From an uncultured Bacillota bacterium (GTDB lineage: Bacteria; Bacillota_I; Bacilli_A; RF39; UBA660): a DNA stretch of 47,364 nucleotides. The notes beneath the pieces are model-generated. The model saw only the letters and a program-made list of their open reading frames with translations. It was not told the origin of the DNA and made no database searches. Positions within the stretch are counted from its first letter, which is position 1. Each line of letters begins with the position of its first letter. The position numbers and the translations under genes are program-made. Shown here piece by piece: positions 1 to 8,744 of the stretch. Location: assembly GCA_947165005.1 (NCBI GenBank), contig CAMUYN010000006.1:1-47364 (forward strand). The letters run 5' to 3'.

Positions 1-55
1 TTCCATCTATAATAACAGTCATACCGTTTTTAATATCATTAATATCTATTAACAT
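1..55 (-). CDS. efp: Elongation factor P, N-terminal start only (cut by window edge)
   Basis: Only the first 18 codons are visible. They read MLIDINDIKNGMTVIIDG, which fits the first beta strands of EF-P (family pattern: short N-terminus, then D-[IF]-[KR]-x-G and a hydrophobic strand ending in DG). EF-P relieves ribosome stalling at polyproline stretches. A purine-rich GGGGGAAT ribosome site lies just upstream of the ATG at 55. The gene reads leftward out of the window, so length and the modified loop residue cannot be judged. It follows rpmG with only 14 bp between the two. Confidence 0.7.
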   Translation of the reverse strand, partial: MLIDINDIKNGMTVIIDG

Positions 56-69
56 CTAAATTCCCCCTA

Positions 70-264
70 TTATTTTTTTTCTTTATGTGCTGTATGCTTC
101 TTACATACAGGACAATATTTATTTAATTCTAAACGATCTGTTGTATTTTTAGTATTCTTTTCTACAAAATAGTTTTCATGTGAAACTTTACTATTAGATT
201 TGCATTCAGTACATTCTAAAGCAACATATCTTCTAGCGTCTTTATTTTTCTTGCTATCAGCCAT
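70..264 (-). CDS. rpmG: 50S ribosomal protein L33
   Basis: This 64-residue basic protein is ribosomal protein L33 of the large subunit. It has the zinc-ribbon form: Cys18-x2-Cys21 and Cys51-x2-Cys54 are all present, so this is the Zn-binding (C+) type. The family is usually about 50 residues; the extra length here is a short N-terminal lysine-rich extension and a KEKK tail. The start is supported by AGGAGG eight bases upstream of the ATG. It lies between a class B penicillin-binding protein (46 bp away) and efp. Confidence 0.93.
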   Translation of the reverse strand: MADSKKNKDARRYVALECTECKSNSKVSHENYFVEKNTKNTTDRLELNKYCPVCKKHTAHKEKK

Positions 265-310
265 TCTAGATTCCTCCTCTTTCCTTTAACTACTTATAGA
301 TTATAACACA

Positions 311-2311
311 TTATTTCAAAAAATCAAACACTTTATTTGACACTCTTTCACTTATTCTAAAATTTACATTTGATACATAATCACCATAATTTAAATCAGA
401 AACATTTGGAGATAAAATAACCATAGAAAATTTTGGATTATTAGAGGGTGCATAACCAATAAATGCTTTAGATATAGTCTCATGATCTATAATACCATCA
501 TTATCTGTATCCTTAAAACTATTTGAAGTACCTGTTTTACCACTTGGATCTAGAACATCACCCATATATCCATATCCTAGTGATAACATTACTTTTGAAA
601 AACCAAGTCTTATTCTATCAATATATTTACTATCTAAAGATACTTTATTTAATAATACAGGCTTATTTTCTATATAGATATCTGCTAATTCATCATCATC
701 CGAGGAATATCTAACTTCTTTTAAAAAATGTAATTTATATCTATTACCAGAAGCAGCTATTGTACTAATATAACTAGCTATTTGAACTGGAGTATAAGTA
801 TCATATTGACCAATTACTAAATCAAGTAGCATATCAGAATCATATTTATCACCAATATTTCCACTTGCTTCAATCGGGAGATCAATATTAGTATTAATTC
901 CTAATCCATACTCTTTATACATATTCCTATATTTATCAAAAGTATCTTTACCAATATTTAAATCTTTATTATATTGATATGATTCTCCCGATACTCTAAT
1001 TGCAGTTTTAAACTGATACGAATTTGATGAAATCATCAGGGCTTCGATATCATTTATATAACCAATCCCATTCTTCCAGGAACATTTTGAAGGCTTATTT
1101 TTTATTTTAATACATTCATCTAATAAGACATCCCCAATATCTATAGCATTATATTTATATCCAACTGAAATACTAGCTCCCTTTACGATTGATCCTGGTG
1201 TAACAGCATCAGTTACTAGGGATGTAGTATTATCATAGATTTCATAATTGCCATTATTAAATACCATTTCTTTAGATGCAAAAGCAAGTATCTCCCCTGT
1301 ATTTGGATCAACAATAATAACTTTACTACCATCATATAAAGAAGTGTTAATATCATTCTCTTTTGCATTTAACATTTCCTCTATTAATATATTTTCTATT
1401 TCCTTTTGAAGATTAATATCTATTGTAAGAACAATATCTTTTCCCCTTTTTCCCTCTTTTACTAAAGTATAAGAATTATCATCATTTAATTTATATATCG
1501 CTTTTTCACCCTTTAGATATTCTTCATATTCATATTCTAAATTACTAACACCGACTATATCATTCAATTTATAACCTTTTTTTAGATACTCATCTTTTAA
1601 TTCTCTAGGTATACCATTAATAGATATATTTCCCAAAATACTTCTAAAAGTATCACCATATATATATTTTCGTTCCCATTCAATTTTTACATTAAAACCA
1701 TGCAATTTAGAAATATTACTGGCAACAAAAGCATATTCATCTTCTGATGCATTTCTTTTTATTAATTTTTCTTCGTAATAATAACCATTATTAACCAAAA
1801 AATATAGATATGCCTCCTTTTTATCAATTTTAGCTAATTCATCTTCATTAATTCTGGACCTAATTAATTCATTAACTTCCTTATTAGTGATTTTTCTTTC
1901 TTCTAATTTTCTTTGCTCTTCCTTAGTTAATAAATTTTTACCCCTATTGATAAATAAATAATAGTCTTTTAAAGAATCTTCCGTAACCAATTCATAATTA
2001 ATATTAATATGATCTTTTAATAATCTTATTGATTTAATCAACTTATCAGAATCATAATCACTTTCACGCTTAAAATAGATAGTTTTAACGCCGATATTAT
2101 CTACAAGCAAATTATAATTTCTATCATATATTCTTCCCCTTGGTGTCGAATTAGATAATGTAGTCTTTATTGTTAAATCATCTAATAAATTTTTATAATA
2201 ATTACTGTTTATAATTTGTACATCAATTAACTTGTAAATTATGCATATAAATAATGATAATACAATAAGAATTAAAAAGAATACTCGCCTATTTTGCATT
2301 TTTTTAATCAT
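311..2311 (-). CDS. Class B penicillin-binding protein (PBP2-like transpeptidase)
   Basis: This 666-residue protein cross-links peptidoglycan at the outer membrane face. It has an N-terminal signal anchor (about residues 9-27), a pedestal domain beginning with the PRGRIYDRN motif near residue 57, and a C-terminal transpeptidase domain. All three penicillin-binding motifs are present: S374-I-V-K377 (nucleophile Ser374), S428-S-N430 and K592-T-G-T. I place the start at 2311, not the upstream in-frame ATG at 2323, because GGTGATT lies directly before it. Directly after KTGT there is an acidic loop of pattern DxDxDGxxDxE (codons at 482-514), which resembles an EF-hand or dockerin calcium loop. 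It could be the elongation PBP2 partner of RodA or a sporulation paralogue; context does not decide. Confidence 0.88.
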   Translation of the reverse strand: MIKKMQNRRVFFLILIVLSLFICIIYKLIDVQIINSNYYKNLLDDLTIKTTLSNSTPRGRIYDRNYNLLVDNIGVKTIYFKRESDYDSDKLIKSIRLLKDHININYELVTEDSLKDYYLFINRGKNLLTKEEQRKLEERKITNKEVNELIRSRINEDELAKIDKKEAYLYFLVNNGYYYEEKLIKRNASEDEYAFVASNISKLHGFNVKIEWERKYIYGDTFRSILGNISINGIPRELKDEYLKKGYKLNDIVGVSNLEYEYEEYLKGEKAIYKLNDDNSYTLVKEGKRGKDIVLTIDINLQKEIENILIEEMLNAKENDINTSLYDGSKVIIVDPNTGEILAFASKEMVFNNGNYEIYDNTTSLVTDAVTPGSIVKGASISVGYKYNAIDIGDVLLDECIKIKNKPSKCSWKNGIGYINDIEALMISSNSYQFKTAIRVSGESYQYNKDLNIGKDTFDKYRNMYKEYGLGINTNIDLPIEASGNIGDKYDSDMLLDLVIGQYDTYTPVQIASYISTIAASGNRYKLHFLKEVRYSSDDDELADIYIENKPVLLNKVSLDSKYIDRIRLGFSKVMLSLGYGYMGDVLDPSGKTGTSNSFKDTDNDGIIDHETISKAFIGYAPSNNPKFSMVILSPNVSDLNYGDYVSNVNFRISERVSNKVFDFLK

Positions 2312-2378
2312 AATAATCACCATTATTATTTTGGTTATATTTAAATAATTATTACATATTATTAATTAGGTGATATAT

Positions 2379-2633
2379 ATGAAAAAAGAATACTTAGAAA
2401 ATTATATAAATAATATAAATGATTATGATATAAAATCTTTTTTAGATAAAAATGAAATTATATTAAATAATGATGAATATTCTTTTCTTAAAAATATAAT
2501 AAAAGAAAAATACAGTGATATTTTAGATGAAAATGCATATTTATTTAAATTAATAAAAGATAATATAAATGATGATGCGTATTTTAAATTAATAAATCTA
2601 TTTAATAAATATAAAATTTTCATAAAAAAATAA
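2379..2633 (+). CDS. Small acidic helical protein, possibly DUF2624-like
   Basis: This 84-residue protein is rich in Asn, Asp, Lys and Ile, with no signal peptide or membrane segment, and looks all-helical. The alternation of short helices and a final NLFNKYK segment recalls the small DUF2624 (YqfT) family of Bacilli, but that match is from memory and weak. I start at the ATG at 2379 because AGGTGA lies six bases upstream; an in-frame GTG at 2370 sits inside that ribosome site. It is divergent from the PBP gene and convergent with the lipoprotein gene, sharing one terminator hairpin with it. Function unknown. Confidence 0.6.
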   Translation: MKKEYLENYINNINDYDIKSFLDKNEIILNNDEYSFLKNIIKEKYSDILDENAYLFKLIKDNINDDAYFKLINLFNKYKIFIKK

Positions 2634-2648
2634 CTCCGAAGAGTTATT
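2624..2648. terminator. Shared intrinsic terminator between convergent genes
   Basis: AATAACTC and GAGTTATT form an 8-bp stem around a four-base loop that reads TTCG on the minus strand, followed there by a run of T. The stop codons of both the plus-strand small gene and the minus-strand lipoprotein gene lie inside the stem. The minus-strand orientation is the stronger terminator. Confidence 0.75.
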
Positions 2649-3174
2649 TCCATTCAAAGCTATTAACAATTTTCTTTGCAGCAGTATTACAATCATCCCC
2701 ACTACCGTTAAAAATAGTCTCATGAACTAATACATATTTATGGTCTCCTATTATATAATGCTGTATAGTCTTTTGATTGTTTCCTTCAATATTAAAAGTA
2801 TAAACTATGTATCCATTATCAGTAGTAGAACCACTGCTTGTTAATGTCATACCATAAGGTTTTATTTGATTGCCTAATTGTTCTAATATAGCCTGCCTAA
2901 ATGTCATATGTTCATCAATCGAATAATAATTAGTTCCCATCTCTACCGATATATTATTTGGTGGATTATGACTATCACTAGGATTATAGAAAAAATATTT
3001 AGTAGATGTTGAATGGTCTTCACTTTTAATCCACGTATCAGGAATAATATAAGACCCATAATTAGTAGATATAATATTTGAAACATTACTATCTCTTTTT
3101 ATAGTTGTCCTAGGTTTCAAAACACAACCAGTAAATAATAAACAAACTGTAAGTATAATTAATATTTTCTTCAT
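2644..3174 (-). CDS. Predicted lipoprotein, function unknown
   Basis: This 176-residue protein begins with a type II signal peptide: MKK, a hydrophobic stretch and the lipobox L-F-T-G-C17, so it should be lipidated and held on the outer face of the membrane. The mature part is polar, with a Ser/Thr/Asn-rich centre and a likely mixed alpha/beta fold; two further cysteines are not in an obvious motif. GGAGG sits nine bases before the ATG. It lies 47 bp downstream of a TMEM43-like membrane protein on the same strand, but a terminator separates them. I do not recognise a family. Confidence 0.75.
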   Translation of the reverse strand: MKKILIILTVCLLFTGCVLKPRTTIKRDSNVSNIISTNYGSYIIPDTWIKSEDHSTSTKYFFYNPSDSHNPPNNISVEMGTNYYSIDEHMTFRQAILEQLGNQIKPYGMTLTSSGSTTDNGYIVYTFNIEGNNQKTIQHYIIGDHKYVLVHETIFNGSGDDCNTAAKKIVNSFEWK

Positions 3175-3201
3175 AGTACCTCCATAAAACTATTTTAACA
3201 T

Positions 3202-3229
3202 AAAAAAATAACTCTTACGAGTTATTTTT
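3202..3229 (-). terminator. Intrinsic terminator after TMEM43-like gene
   Basis: AAATAACTC pairs with GAGTTATTT around a four-base loop, with a T run following on the minus strand. The stop codon of the gene lies in the stem. The stem sequence is almost the same as that of the terminator at 2624-2648. Confidence 0.8.
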
Positions 3230-4382
3230 CTTCAACTTTTTTTACTTCTTTTGAAGTATTGGCATCTTTATTTTTCTTAAAGTAAAATATCAATCCAATT
3301 GCTAATGCTGCAGCTGATGCTAATGAAATGATAGCAACTATAGGTCTTGCAGCAAACCATGCTATAGCTATTACTATTAAAGAAATAACTAGACCTATTA
3401 AGAATGAGACTACACCAATCATAGAATTTACAATATTACCTAAGAATGGAATAAATCCAATTAATGTAGTTATTGGTCCAAGAATCATAGATACACCCAT
3501 AATAATTATAAGTGTTCCAACAATTCTCATAAACCATTTAGATGCTTTAGCACCCTTTTCTATGCTATTAATCATTTGATTAGCATTCATTATTCCTTTA
3601 TATAATTTTGCATAACTTGTATTAGTCTTTGTATCATATGCTCCGACAGTATTATCAATCTGTTTTCCTAAAATTGAAACATTATCATATTGAGCTACTT
3701 TATAAGATATACGAACATCTCCAATTTGTGGATTAGCTGGATCAATACTATTAGTAATATAATTATTATTTATAGTATATCCTTCAGCTAATATAGCATT
3801 TGTAAAATCTTTGTAGTCTTCAGTAGCACTTATTTGATCTTTAAAACTATCAATTAATACAAATTCCCCTACTTTTAAACTATCTTCAACAACTAATGAT
3901 ATTCCTTCATAAGGCATTGAAGTTGGATTTTCATGTCCATTAGTAGTATTGAAATTGCTTGAATCAATAATCTTTTGAGACCATTCCTTACTGTATGTAT
4001 AAGTTACTTTCTTATCGTTTTCAGTACTATCTTCAACCCATTCATACATTTCTACTACTCTTTCTAATTTTGGTGTTTTAGCACTAATATTAAATAGAGT
4101 ATCAACTATTGGATTTTCACCATATTCAAGTTTACCACTTAAAGCAACTAATTTTCCTTCGTTTTTACTATCTACCTTAGGGCTAGATAAATCAACTACA
4201 TTATTTCTTAGTTCCTTCACATCCTTAATATTTCTTACATTATTTTTTTCATTATTTCCTAAAAGAAATATACCTAAAATAACTAAGAAAATACCTAATG
4301 GAATTCCTGCAAAAGAATTCGCAATTTTACTTAAGAAACTTTGTTTCTCTTTGTTTACAACAACTTTATCATTGTCTGCCAT
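3222..4382 (-). CDS. TMEM43 (LUMA) family membrane protein
   Basis: This 386-residue protein has one membrane segment near residues 25-43, a long extracytoplasmic region, and a block of three or four C-terminal membrane segments (about 280-375) before a lysine-rich tail. The middle region carries features I associate with the TMEM43 family (PF07787): EGKLVALSG near residue 75, LERVVEMYEW near 107, and a W...F...GHENP stretch. The human member is a nuclear-envelope protein; bacterial members have no settled role. The start is moved to 4382 because AGAGGTG precedes that ATG; the longer reading frame to 4445 has no ribosome site. It lies downstream of two tRNA genes and their terminator. Confidence 0.72.
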   Translation of the reverse strand: MADNDKVVVNKEKQSFLSKIANSFAGIPLGIFLVILGIFLLGNNEKNNVRNIKDVKELRNNVVDLSSPKVDSKNEGKLVALSGKLEYGENPIVDTLFNISAKTPKLERVVEMYEWVEDSTENDKKVTYTYSKEWSQKIIDSSNFNTTNGHENPTSMPYEGISLVVEDSLKVGEFVLIDSFKDQISATEDYKDFTNAILAEGYTINNNYITNSIDPANPQIGDVRISYKVAQYDNVSILGKQIDNTVGAYDTKTNTSYAKLYKGIMNANQMINSIEKGAKASKWFMRIVGTLIIIMGVSMILGPITTLIGFIPFLGNIVNSMIGVVSFLIGLVISLIVIAIAWFAARPIVAIISLASAAALAIGLIFYFKKNKDANTSKEVKKVEEK

Positions 4383-4431
4383 TTTCTTCACCTCTATTCT
4401 GATTTTATCACAATAGAATAATATAGACAAC

Positions 4432-4457
4432 AAAAAAACTAACATAATTGTTAGTTT
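4432..4457 (-). terminator. Intrinsic terminator of the tRNA operon
   Basis: AAACTAAC and GTTAGTTT form an 8-bp stem with a six-base loop, followed on the minus strand by a T run. It lies about 10 bp beyond the CCA end of tRNA-Glu. Confidence 0.8.
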
Positions 4458-4466
4458 GTTTACAAA

Positions 4467-4543
4467 TGGTGACCTATACGGGATTCGAACCCATGAATGC
4501 CGCCGTGAAAGGGCGGTGTGTTAAGCCACTTCACCAATAGGCC
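4467..4543 (-). tRNA. tRNA-Glu (anticodon TTC)
   Basis: The minus strand folds as a full cloverleaf: acceptor GGCCTAT with ATAGGTC (one G-U pair), anticodon stem CCGCC/GGCGG around loop CTTTCAC giving anticodon TTC, and T arm ATGGG-TTCGAAT-CCCGT. Discriminator base A and the CCA end are encoded. It reads glutamate codons GAA and GAG. It is the second gene of a two-tRNA transcript. Confidence 0.95.
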
Positions 4544-4564
4544 ATTATGTAAAATTAAAATTAA

Positions 4565-4641
<77 letters not shown>

Positions 4642-4660
4642 AATTCATTAATGCTATTTA

Positions 4661-4689
4661 ATTTTACATTATTTTTTACTAAAAAGCAA
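4661..4689 (-). promoter_or_regulatory. Sigma-A type promoter of the tRNA pair
   Basis: On the minus strand TTGCTT (4684-4689), a 17-bp spacer and TAAAAT (4661-4666) make a housekeeping promoter. The expected start point is about 12 bases before tRNA-Ile. Confidence 0.6.
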
Positions 4690-4708
4690 TATGTTTTATT
4701 AAATTATT

Positions 4709-4759
4709 AAAAAAAGTGCAATTATTTAATATCTAGTTTACTAGATAAAACAATTGCAC
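4709..4759 (-). terminator. Terminator overlapping the end of a membrane micropeptide gene
   Basis: GTGCAATT and AATTGCAC form the outer stem, with an inner ATCTAGT/ACTAGAT stem, and seven T follow on the minus strand. The stop codon at 4722-4724 lies in the outer stem. Confidence 0.7.
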
Positions 4760-4823
4760 AATACATAAATATAAACATTACAAGAATGAATATACTTATT
4801 AATATACACAGAATTTTAATCAT
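4722..4823 (-). CDS. 33-residue single-span membrane micropeptide
   Basis: The reading frame encodes 33 residues, starting MIKILCILIS, then an almost wholly hydrophobic stretch to about residue 27, and a polar SSKLDIK tail. It would form one transmembrane helix. Support for it being a gene: AGAGG eight bases before the ATG, and a strong terminator hairpin placed exactly at the stop codon, as for other genes here. It has its own gap between the tRNA promoter and the LCP gene. It is too short for family assignment; function unknown. Confidence 0.55.
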   Translation of the reverse strand: MIKILCILISIFILVMFIFMYCAIVLSSKLDIK

Positions 4824-4848
4824 ATACTAAACCTCTAATACTAGTATA

Positions 4849-4880
4849 TAAAAAAAAGCGATTATTTATTCATCGCTTTC
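4849..4880 (-). terminator. Intrinsic terminator after the LCP gene
   Basis: AAAGCGAT pairs with ATCGCTTT around a nine-base loop, followed by eight T on the minus strand. The stop codon of the LCP gene lies in the loop. Confidence 0.8.
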
Positions 4881-6338
4881 TGTCCCTAAAACTGCATTTA
4901 ATTTACTAACAGCTTCATTCATAGTATCTCCATCAGGAACCATAACATATAATGCTTGATTTGGATAACTATATGTATATGCACTTGTACCTGATCCTGT
5001 TACTGAATATTTTTCTAGTGACCAACCTGGCATATCCTTAATTTGCATTTTAACTAATGCTGTTATTTCTTCATTTGACATATTTGTTTCAAATGTGCCA
5101 TTTAATGCATTAAGTATTCCACTATAATTTGATACTAAAGTTGTAGAAGATGTAACCTTATGAAGAATTTGGTCAATAACATGTTGTTGATTCTCGCCTC
5201 TATGTCTATCCCCAGATTCATAAGCATATCTTTCTCTAGCAAATGCAAGAGCACATCTTCCATCTACACCATAATTCCATTCTGGTTGGAATGAGCAAGC
5301 AGCATCTGTATAACTTCTAAAACTATATGATTGATCATTATAAATGTCAATTCCACCAATAGAATTTACTAAATTAGTAACAAAATTAAAATTAACTCTA
5401 ACATAATATGAAATCTTTATTCCAAATGCACTTTCAATAGTTTCTATTGTTTTATCTACACCACCTATTGTACCAGTATGTGTTAATTTATCTTTAGATC
5501 CAGTTCCTGGAATATCTAAATAATAATCTCTTGGAATATGTACAAGTAAAATTTGATGTGTTTTTGGATTAACAGCCATTAACATATTAACATCTGATAA
5601 TGATCTAGATGGTAAATAATCACTTCTTGTATCAATACCATTTATTAAAACTACAAATGGGTCTTCTGTAACATCAAGGTTTGTCTTTTTTACTTCTTTT
5701 TTAGTTTTTATTTCTATAGTATCTAATATTTTTACTTTACCAGAATAACTATCATTATTTTGTACCATTACTTCATAATTACCAGAGTTAACAAATACAA
5801 TTAAATCCTTATCAGAAGTTAGATTATTTAATAAATCATATATATTTGTCTCATATTCTATATCTACCTTTACTTTTTTAAGTAAAGTTTTTTCTACAGA
5901 ATCCATATTTTTTTGATCTTTATATGAATATATTGTCTCACCTTTTATATCCTTTAGTTTCTTATAATTTGAATTTTTATTAACTAAAACATAATAAACA
6001 TTTGTTTCAAAACTTACACCCAAATTCTTTTCTAAGAAACCAACAGTATCTTTTATTTTTAAAGAACCAAATAAAGATAATGCTATATATATTACTAGTA
6101 TAAATGAAACAACTGATAATGATGTTCTCCCAGCTTTTTTTCTTAAAGCTAGAGCTCCAAGAATAAATAGCAACAAGAACATTGCTCCAATAACTATTAA
6201 ATAATAATTAAGTGGTAGCATATTTAATTTATTCAATTCATATCCAAAAAATATTGTACTAGCAATTGCTAAAATCCATAATAATCTGGATGCGAATTTT
6301 AAAATCTTACTAGCTTTTTTCTTTTCTCTTTTTTTCAT
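4866..6338 (-). CDS. LytR-CpsA-Psr (LCP) family cell-wall glycopolymer ligase
   Basis: LCP enzymes attach teichoic acids or capsule polymers from a lipid carrier to peptidoglycan. This 490-residue protein has three membrane segments (about 13-32, 44-64, 72-92), then an extracytoplasmic domain at about 100-220 resembling the accessory domain of CpsA-type proteins, and the LCP catalytic domain from about 225 to 450. Expected LCP residues are visible: the NGID-R start strand, S248-D249 and N251, the P269-R270-D271 turn, A-R-E-R371 and the R378/R380 pair. AAGGAGT precedes the ATG. It follows the DUF3048 gene by 10 bp and probably shares its transcript. Confidence 0.9.
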   Translation of the reverse strand: MKKREKKKASKILKFASRLLWILAIASTIFFGYELNKLNMLPLNYYLIVIGAMFLLLFILGALALRKKAGRTSLSVVSFILVIYIALSLFGSLKIKDTVGFLEKNLGVSFETNVYYVLVNKNSNYKKLKDIKGETIYSYKDQKNMDSVEKTLLKKVKVDIEYETNIYDLLNNLTSDKDLIVFVNSGNYEVMVQNNDSYSGKVKILDTIEIKTKKEVKKTNLDVTEDPFVVLINGIDTRSDYLPSRSLSDVNMLMAVNPKTHQILLVHIPRDYYLDIPGTGSKDKLTHTGTIGGVDKTIETIESAFGIKISYYVRVNFNFVTNLVNSIGGIDIYNDQSYSFRSYTDAACSFQPEWNYGVDGRCALAFARERYAYESGDRHRGENQQHVIDQILHKVTSSTTLVSNYSGILNALNGTFETNMSNEEITALVKMQIKDMPGWSLEKYSVTGSGTSAYTYSYPNQALYVMVPDGDTMNEAVSKLNAVLGTESDE

Positions 6339-6348
6339 ACTTGACTCC

Positions 6349-7401
6349 TTACTCTATTGATAGAGGTCTATCATGTATCATAACTTCAATATAAGTTCTT
6401 CCATCAGATACCTCTATTTCTTCTCCATTTAAATATGTATACTTAGTTTTTGCATTTCTATCAGATTTACTCCATCTTATAGGAACAGCTTTACCATTTG
6501 TAACAAAGTATCCATCACCTTCACCTACATCATTTAAATTCCAATATTTGTTATCTTGCATAACATAATAAGATACTTTTTCTATTATTATATTTTTTGC
6601 AGTAAACACTTCACCAGTAGAAAAATCTGTTGTATCTACTCCATTAACATTTCTAGTATACATTTTAGTCTCGCCATTATAATTAAATGTATCTTCTACG
6701 CTACCATAATCAATATATACTCTATTAGCAGTCATTGCACCTTCTTTTTCTGATAAATCTACATCTTCAGGATTATATTTTAAAAGTATAGTATTATCAC
6801 TCTCTAGGCCATACCCTTTTGTATCTCTTGCATAATTATATACTGTACTAGTATTTAAATTAACTGTATGTTCAGAATCTAAATCAAGTGGATTTTCTCT
6901 ATACATTCCACCTTCTCCAGCAATACCATTAACATAGTTTATAGCACCACCTTTTAATTGATCCTCCGCATGATGACTCCAACCGAACGCAACAAATATT
7001 GCATCACTTTCACTAGCAAAATCTATCATATTATGTCTAGCACTTCTTATAGTACCAAATTTAACATCATCAGTACCTTTGTATAATGCAATTAATCTTG
7101 AAGTATAACCTTCAGTAGGTATTTCATAAACAATATATGCCTTATTCAATCCTTGTTGAACCTTAATGGCCACAGGAGTATTATTTATAGAAATAGCAAG
7201 TGGTCTTAATTTAGAATTAATATCAACAATATCTACTCCTTCAACTTTTACTTCCTTTTTAGGAACAGTTTTATTATTATTATTTTTCGGTTTTGATTTA
7301 TCTTTTGGTCTAAATACAATTAATAAAACTAAACCAGTTAAAATTATAAATAATAAAGCTAATACTAATATTAAAATTTTCTTTTTATTCATTTTCTTCA
7401 T
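6349..7401 (-). CDS. DUF3048 (YerB-like) extracytoplasmic protein
   Basis: This 350-residue protein has one N-terminal membrane anchor (about residues 8-30), a short Lys/Asn/Pro-rich linker and a large outer domain. The domain opens with L-R-P-L-A-I-S-I-N-N, then Q-Q-G-L-N-K-A-Y-I-V-Y-E and G-T-I-R-S-A-R-H, the signature order of DUF3048 (Bacillus YerB); a characteristic histidine pair (GWSHH) follows. The family has no proven activity; many members are lipoproteins, but this one lacks a lipobox and is held by its helix. AGAGGT supports the ATG. It is transcribed with the LCP gene, suggesting an envelope role (inference). Confidence 0.88.
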   Translation of the reverse strand: MKKMNKKKILILVLALLFIILTGLVLLIVFRPKDKSKPKNNNNKTVPKKEVKVEGVDIVDINSKLRPLAISINNTPVAIKVQQGLNKAYIVYEIPTEGYTSRLIALYKGTDDVKFGTIRSARHNMIDFASESDAIFVAFGWSHHAEDQLKGGAINYVNGIAGEGGMYRENPLDLDSEHTVNLNTSTVYNYARDTKGYGLESDNTILLKYNPEDVDLSEKEGAMTANRVYIDYGSVEDTFNYNGETKMYTRNVNGVDTTDFSTGEVFTAKNIIIEKVSYYVMQDNKYWNLNDVGEGDGYFVTNGKAVPIRWSKSDRNAKTKYTYLNGEEIEVSDGRTYIEVMIHDRPLSIE

Positions 7402-7472
7402 ATTTTTACCTCTTGATAATTATAACATGTTACAGAAAATAAATAAACCCAAAAATCCTCCTTTCGAAGACT

Positions 7473-7500
7473 ACTATACACATATTTTGTTATTAATCAA
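7473..7500 (-). promoter_or_regulatory. Candidate promoter for the DUF3048-LCP operon
   Basis: On the minus strand TTGATT (7495-7500), 16 bp and TATAGT (7473-7478). Downstream is AGGAGG followed by a TTG-started 10-codon frame, then the real gene at 7401. A TATAAT at 7419-7424 is too close to the ATG to be convincing. The remaining gap holds nothing else I can support. Confidence 0.4.
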
Positions 7501-7535
7501 ATTACAAAATTTTAATTTTTACTTGTATTTATATA

Positions 7536-7573
7536 CAAAAAAAGCAAACTAGATAATACTAATTTACTTTTTT
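7536..7573 (-). terminator. Intrinsic terminator after tgt
   Basis: On the minus strand AAGTAAATTAG pairs with CTAGTTTGCTT (11 bp with two G-U pairs), then a T run. It begins immediately after the tgt stop codon. Confidence 0.65.
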
Positions 7574-7574
7574 A

Positions 7575-8699
<1,125 letters not shown>

Positions 8700-8719
8700 T
8701 CATTTGTATTATAACATAA

Positions 8720-8744
8720 GAAAACAGTCTATTGACTGTTTTTT
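8720..8744 (-). terminator. Intrinsic terminator after the histidine-phosphatase gene
   Basis: AAAACAGTC pairs with GACTGTTTT around a four-base loop on the minus strand. The stop codon of the upstream gene overlaps the first arm. Confidence 0.75.

Noticed and set aside
523-714. Plus-strand open frame opposite the PBP gene
   Set aside because: It lies entirely within a well-supported gene on the other strand, has no ribosome site and has low-complexity composition.
2423-2653. Minus-strand open frame of 76 codons opposite the small gene at 2379-2633
   Set aside because: It lacks a ribosome site and would run through the shared terminator; the plus-strand frame has a good AGGTGA.
7419-7424. 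TATAAT as the promoter of the DUF3048 gene
   Set aside because: A start point from it would fall in the ribosome site about 12 bases before the ATG, and no good -35 box is present.
7431-7463. Ten-codon leader peptide starting at TTG after AGGAGG
   Set aside because: It is very short with a weak start codon and no repeated regulatory amino acid; I cannot separate it from chance.
7166-7552. Plus-strand open frame of 128 codons
   Set aside because: It is mostly the reverse of the DUF3048 gene and its ribosome site is absent; its tail crosses the promoter and terminator region.
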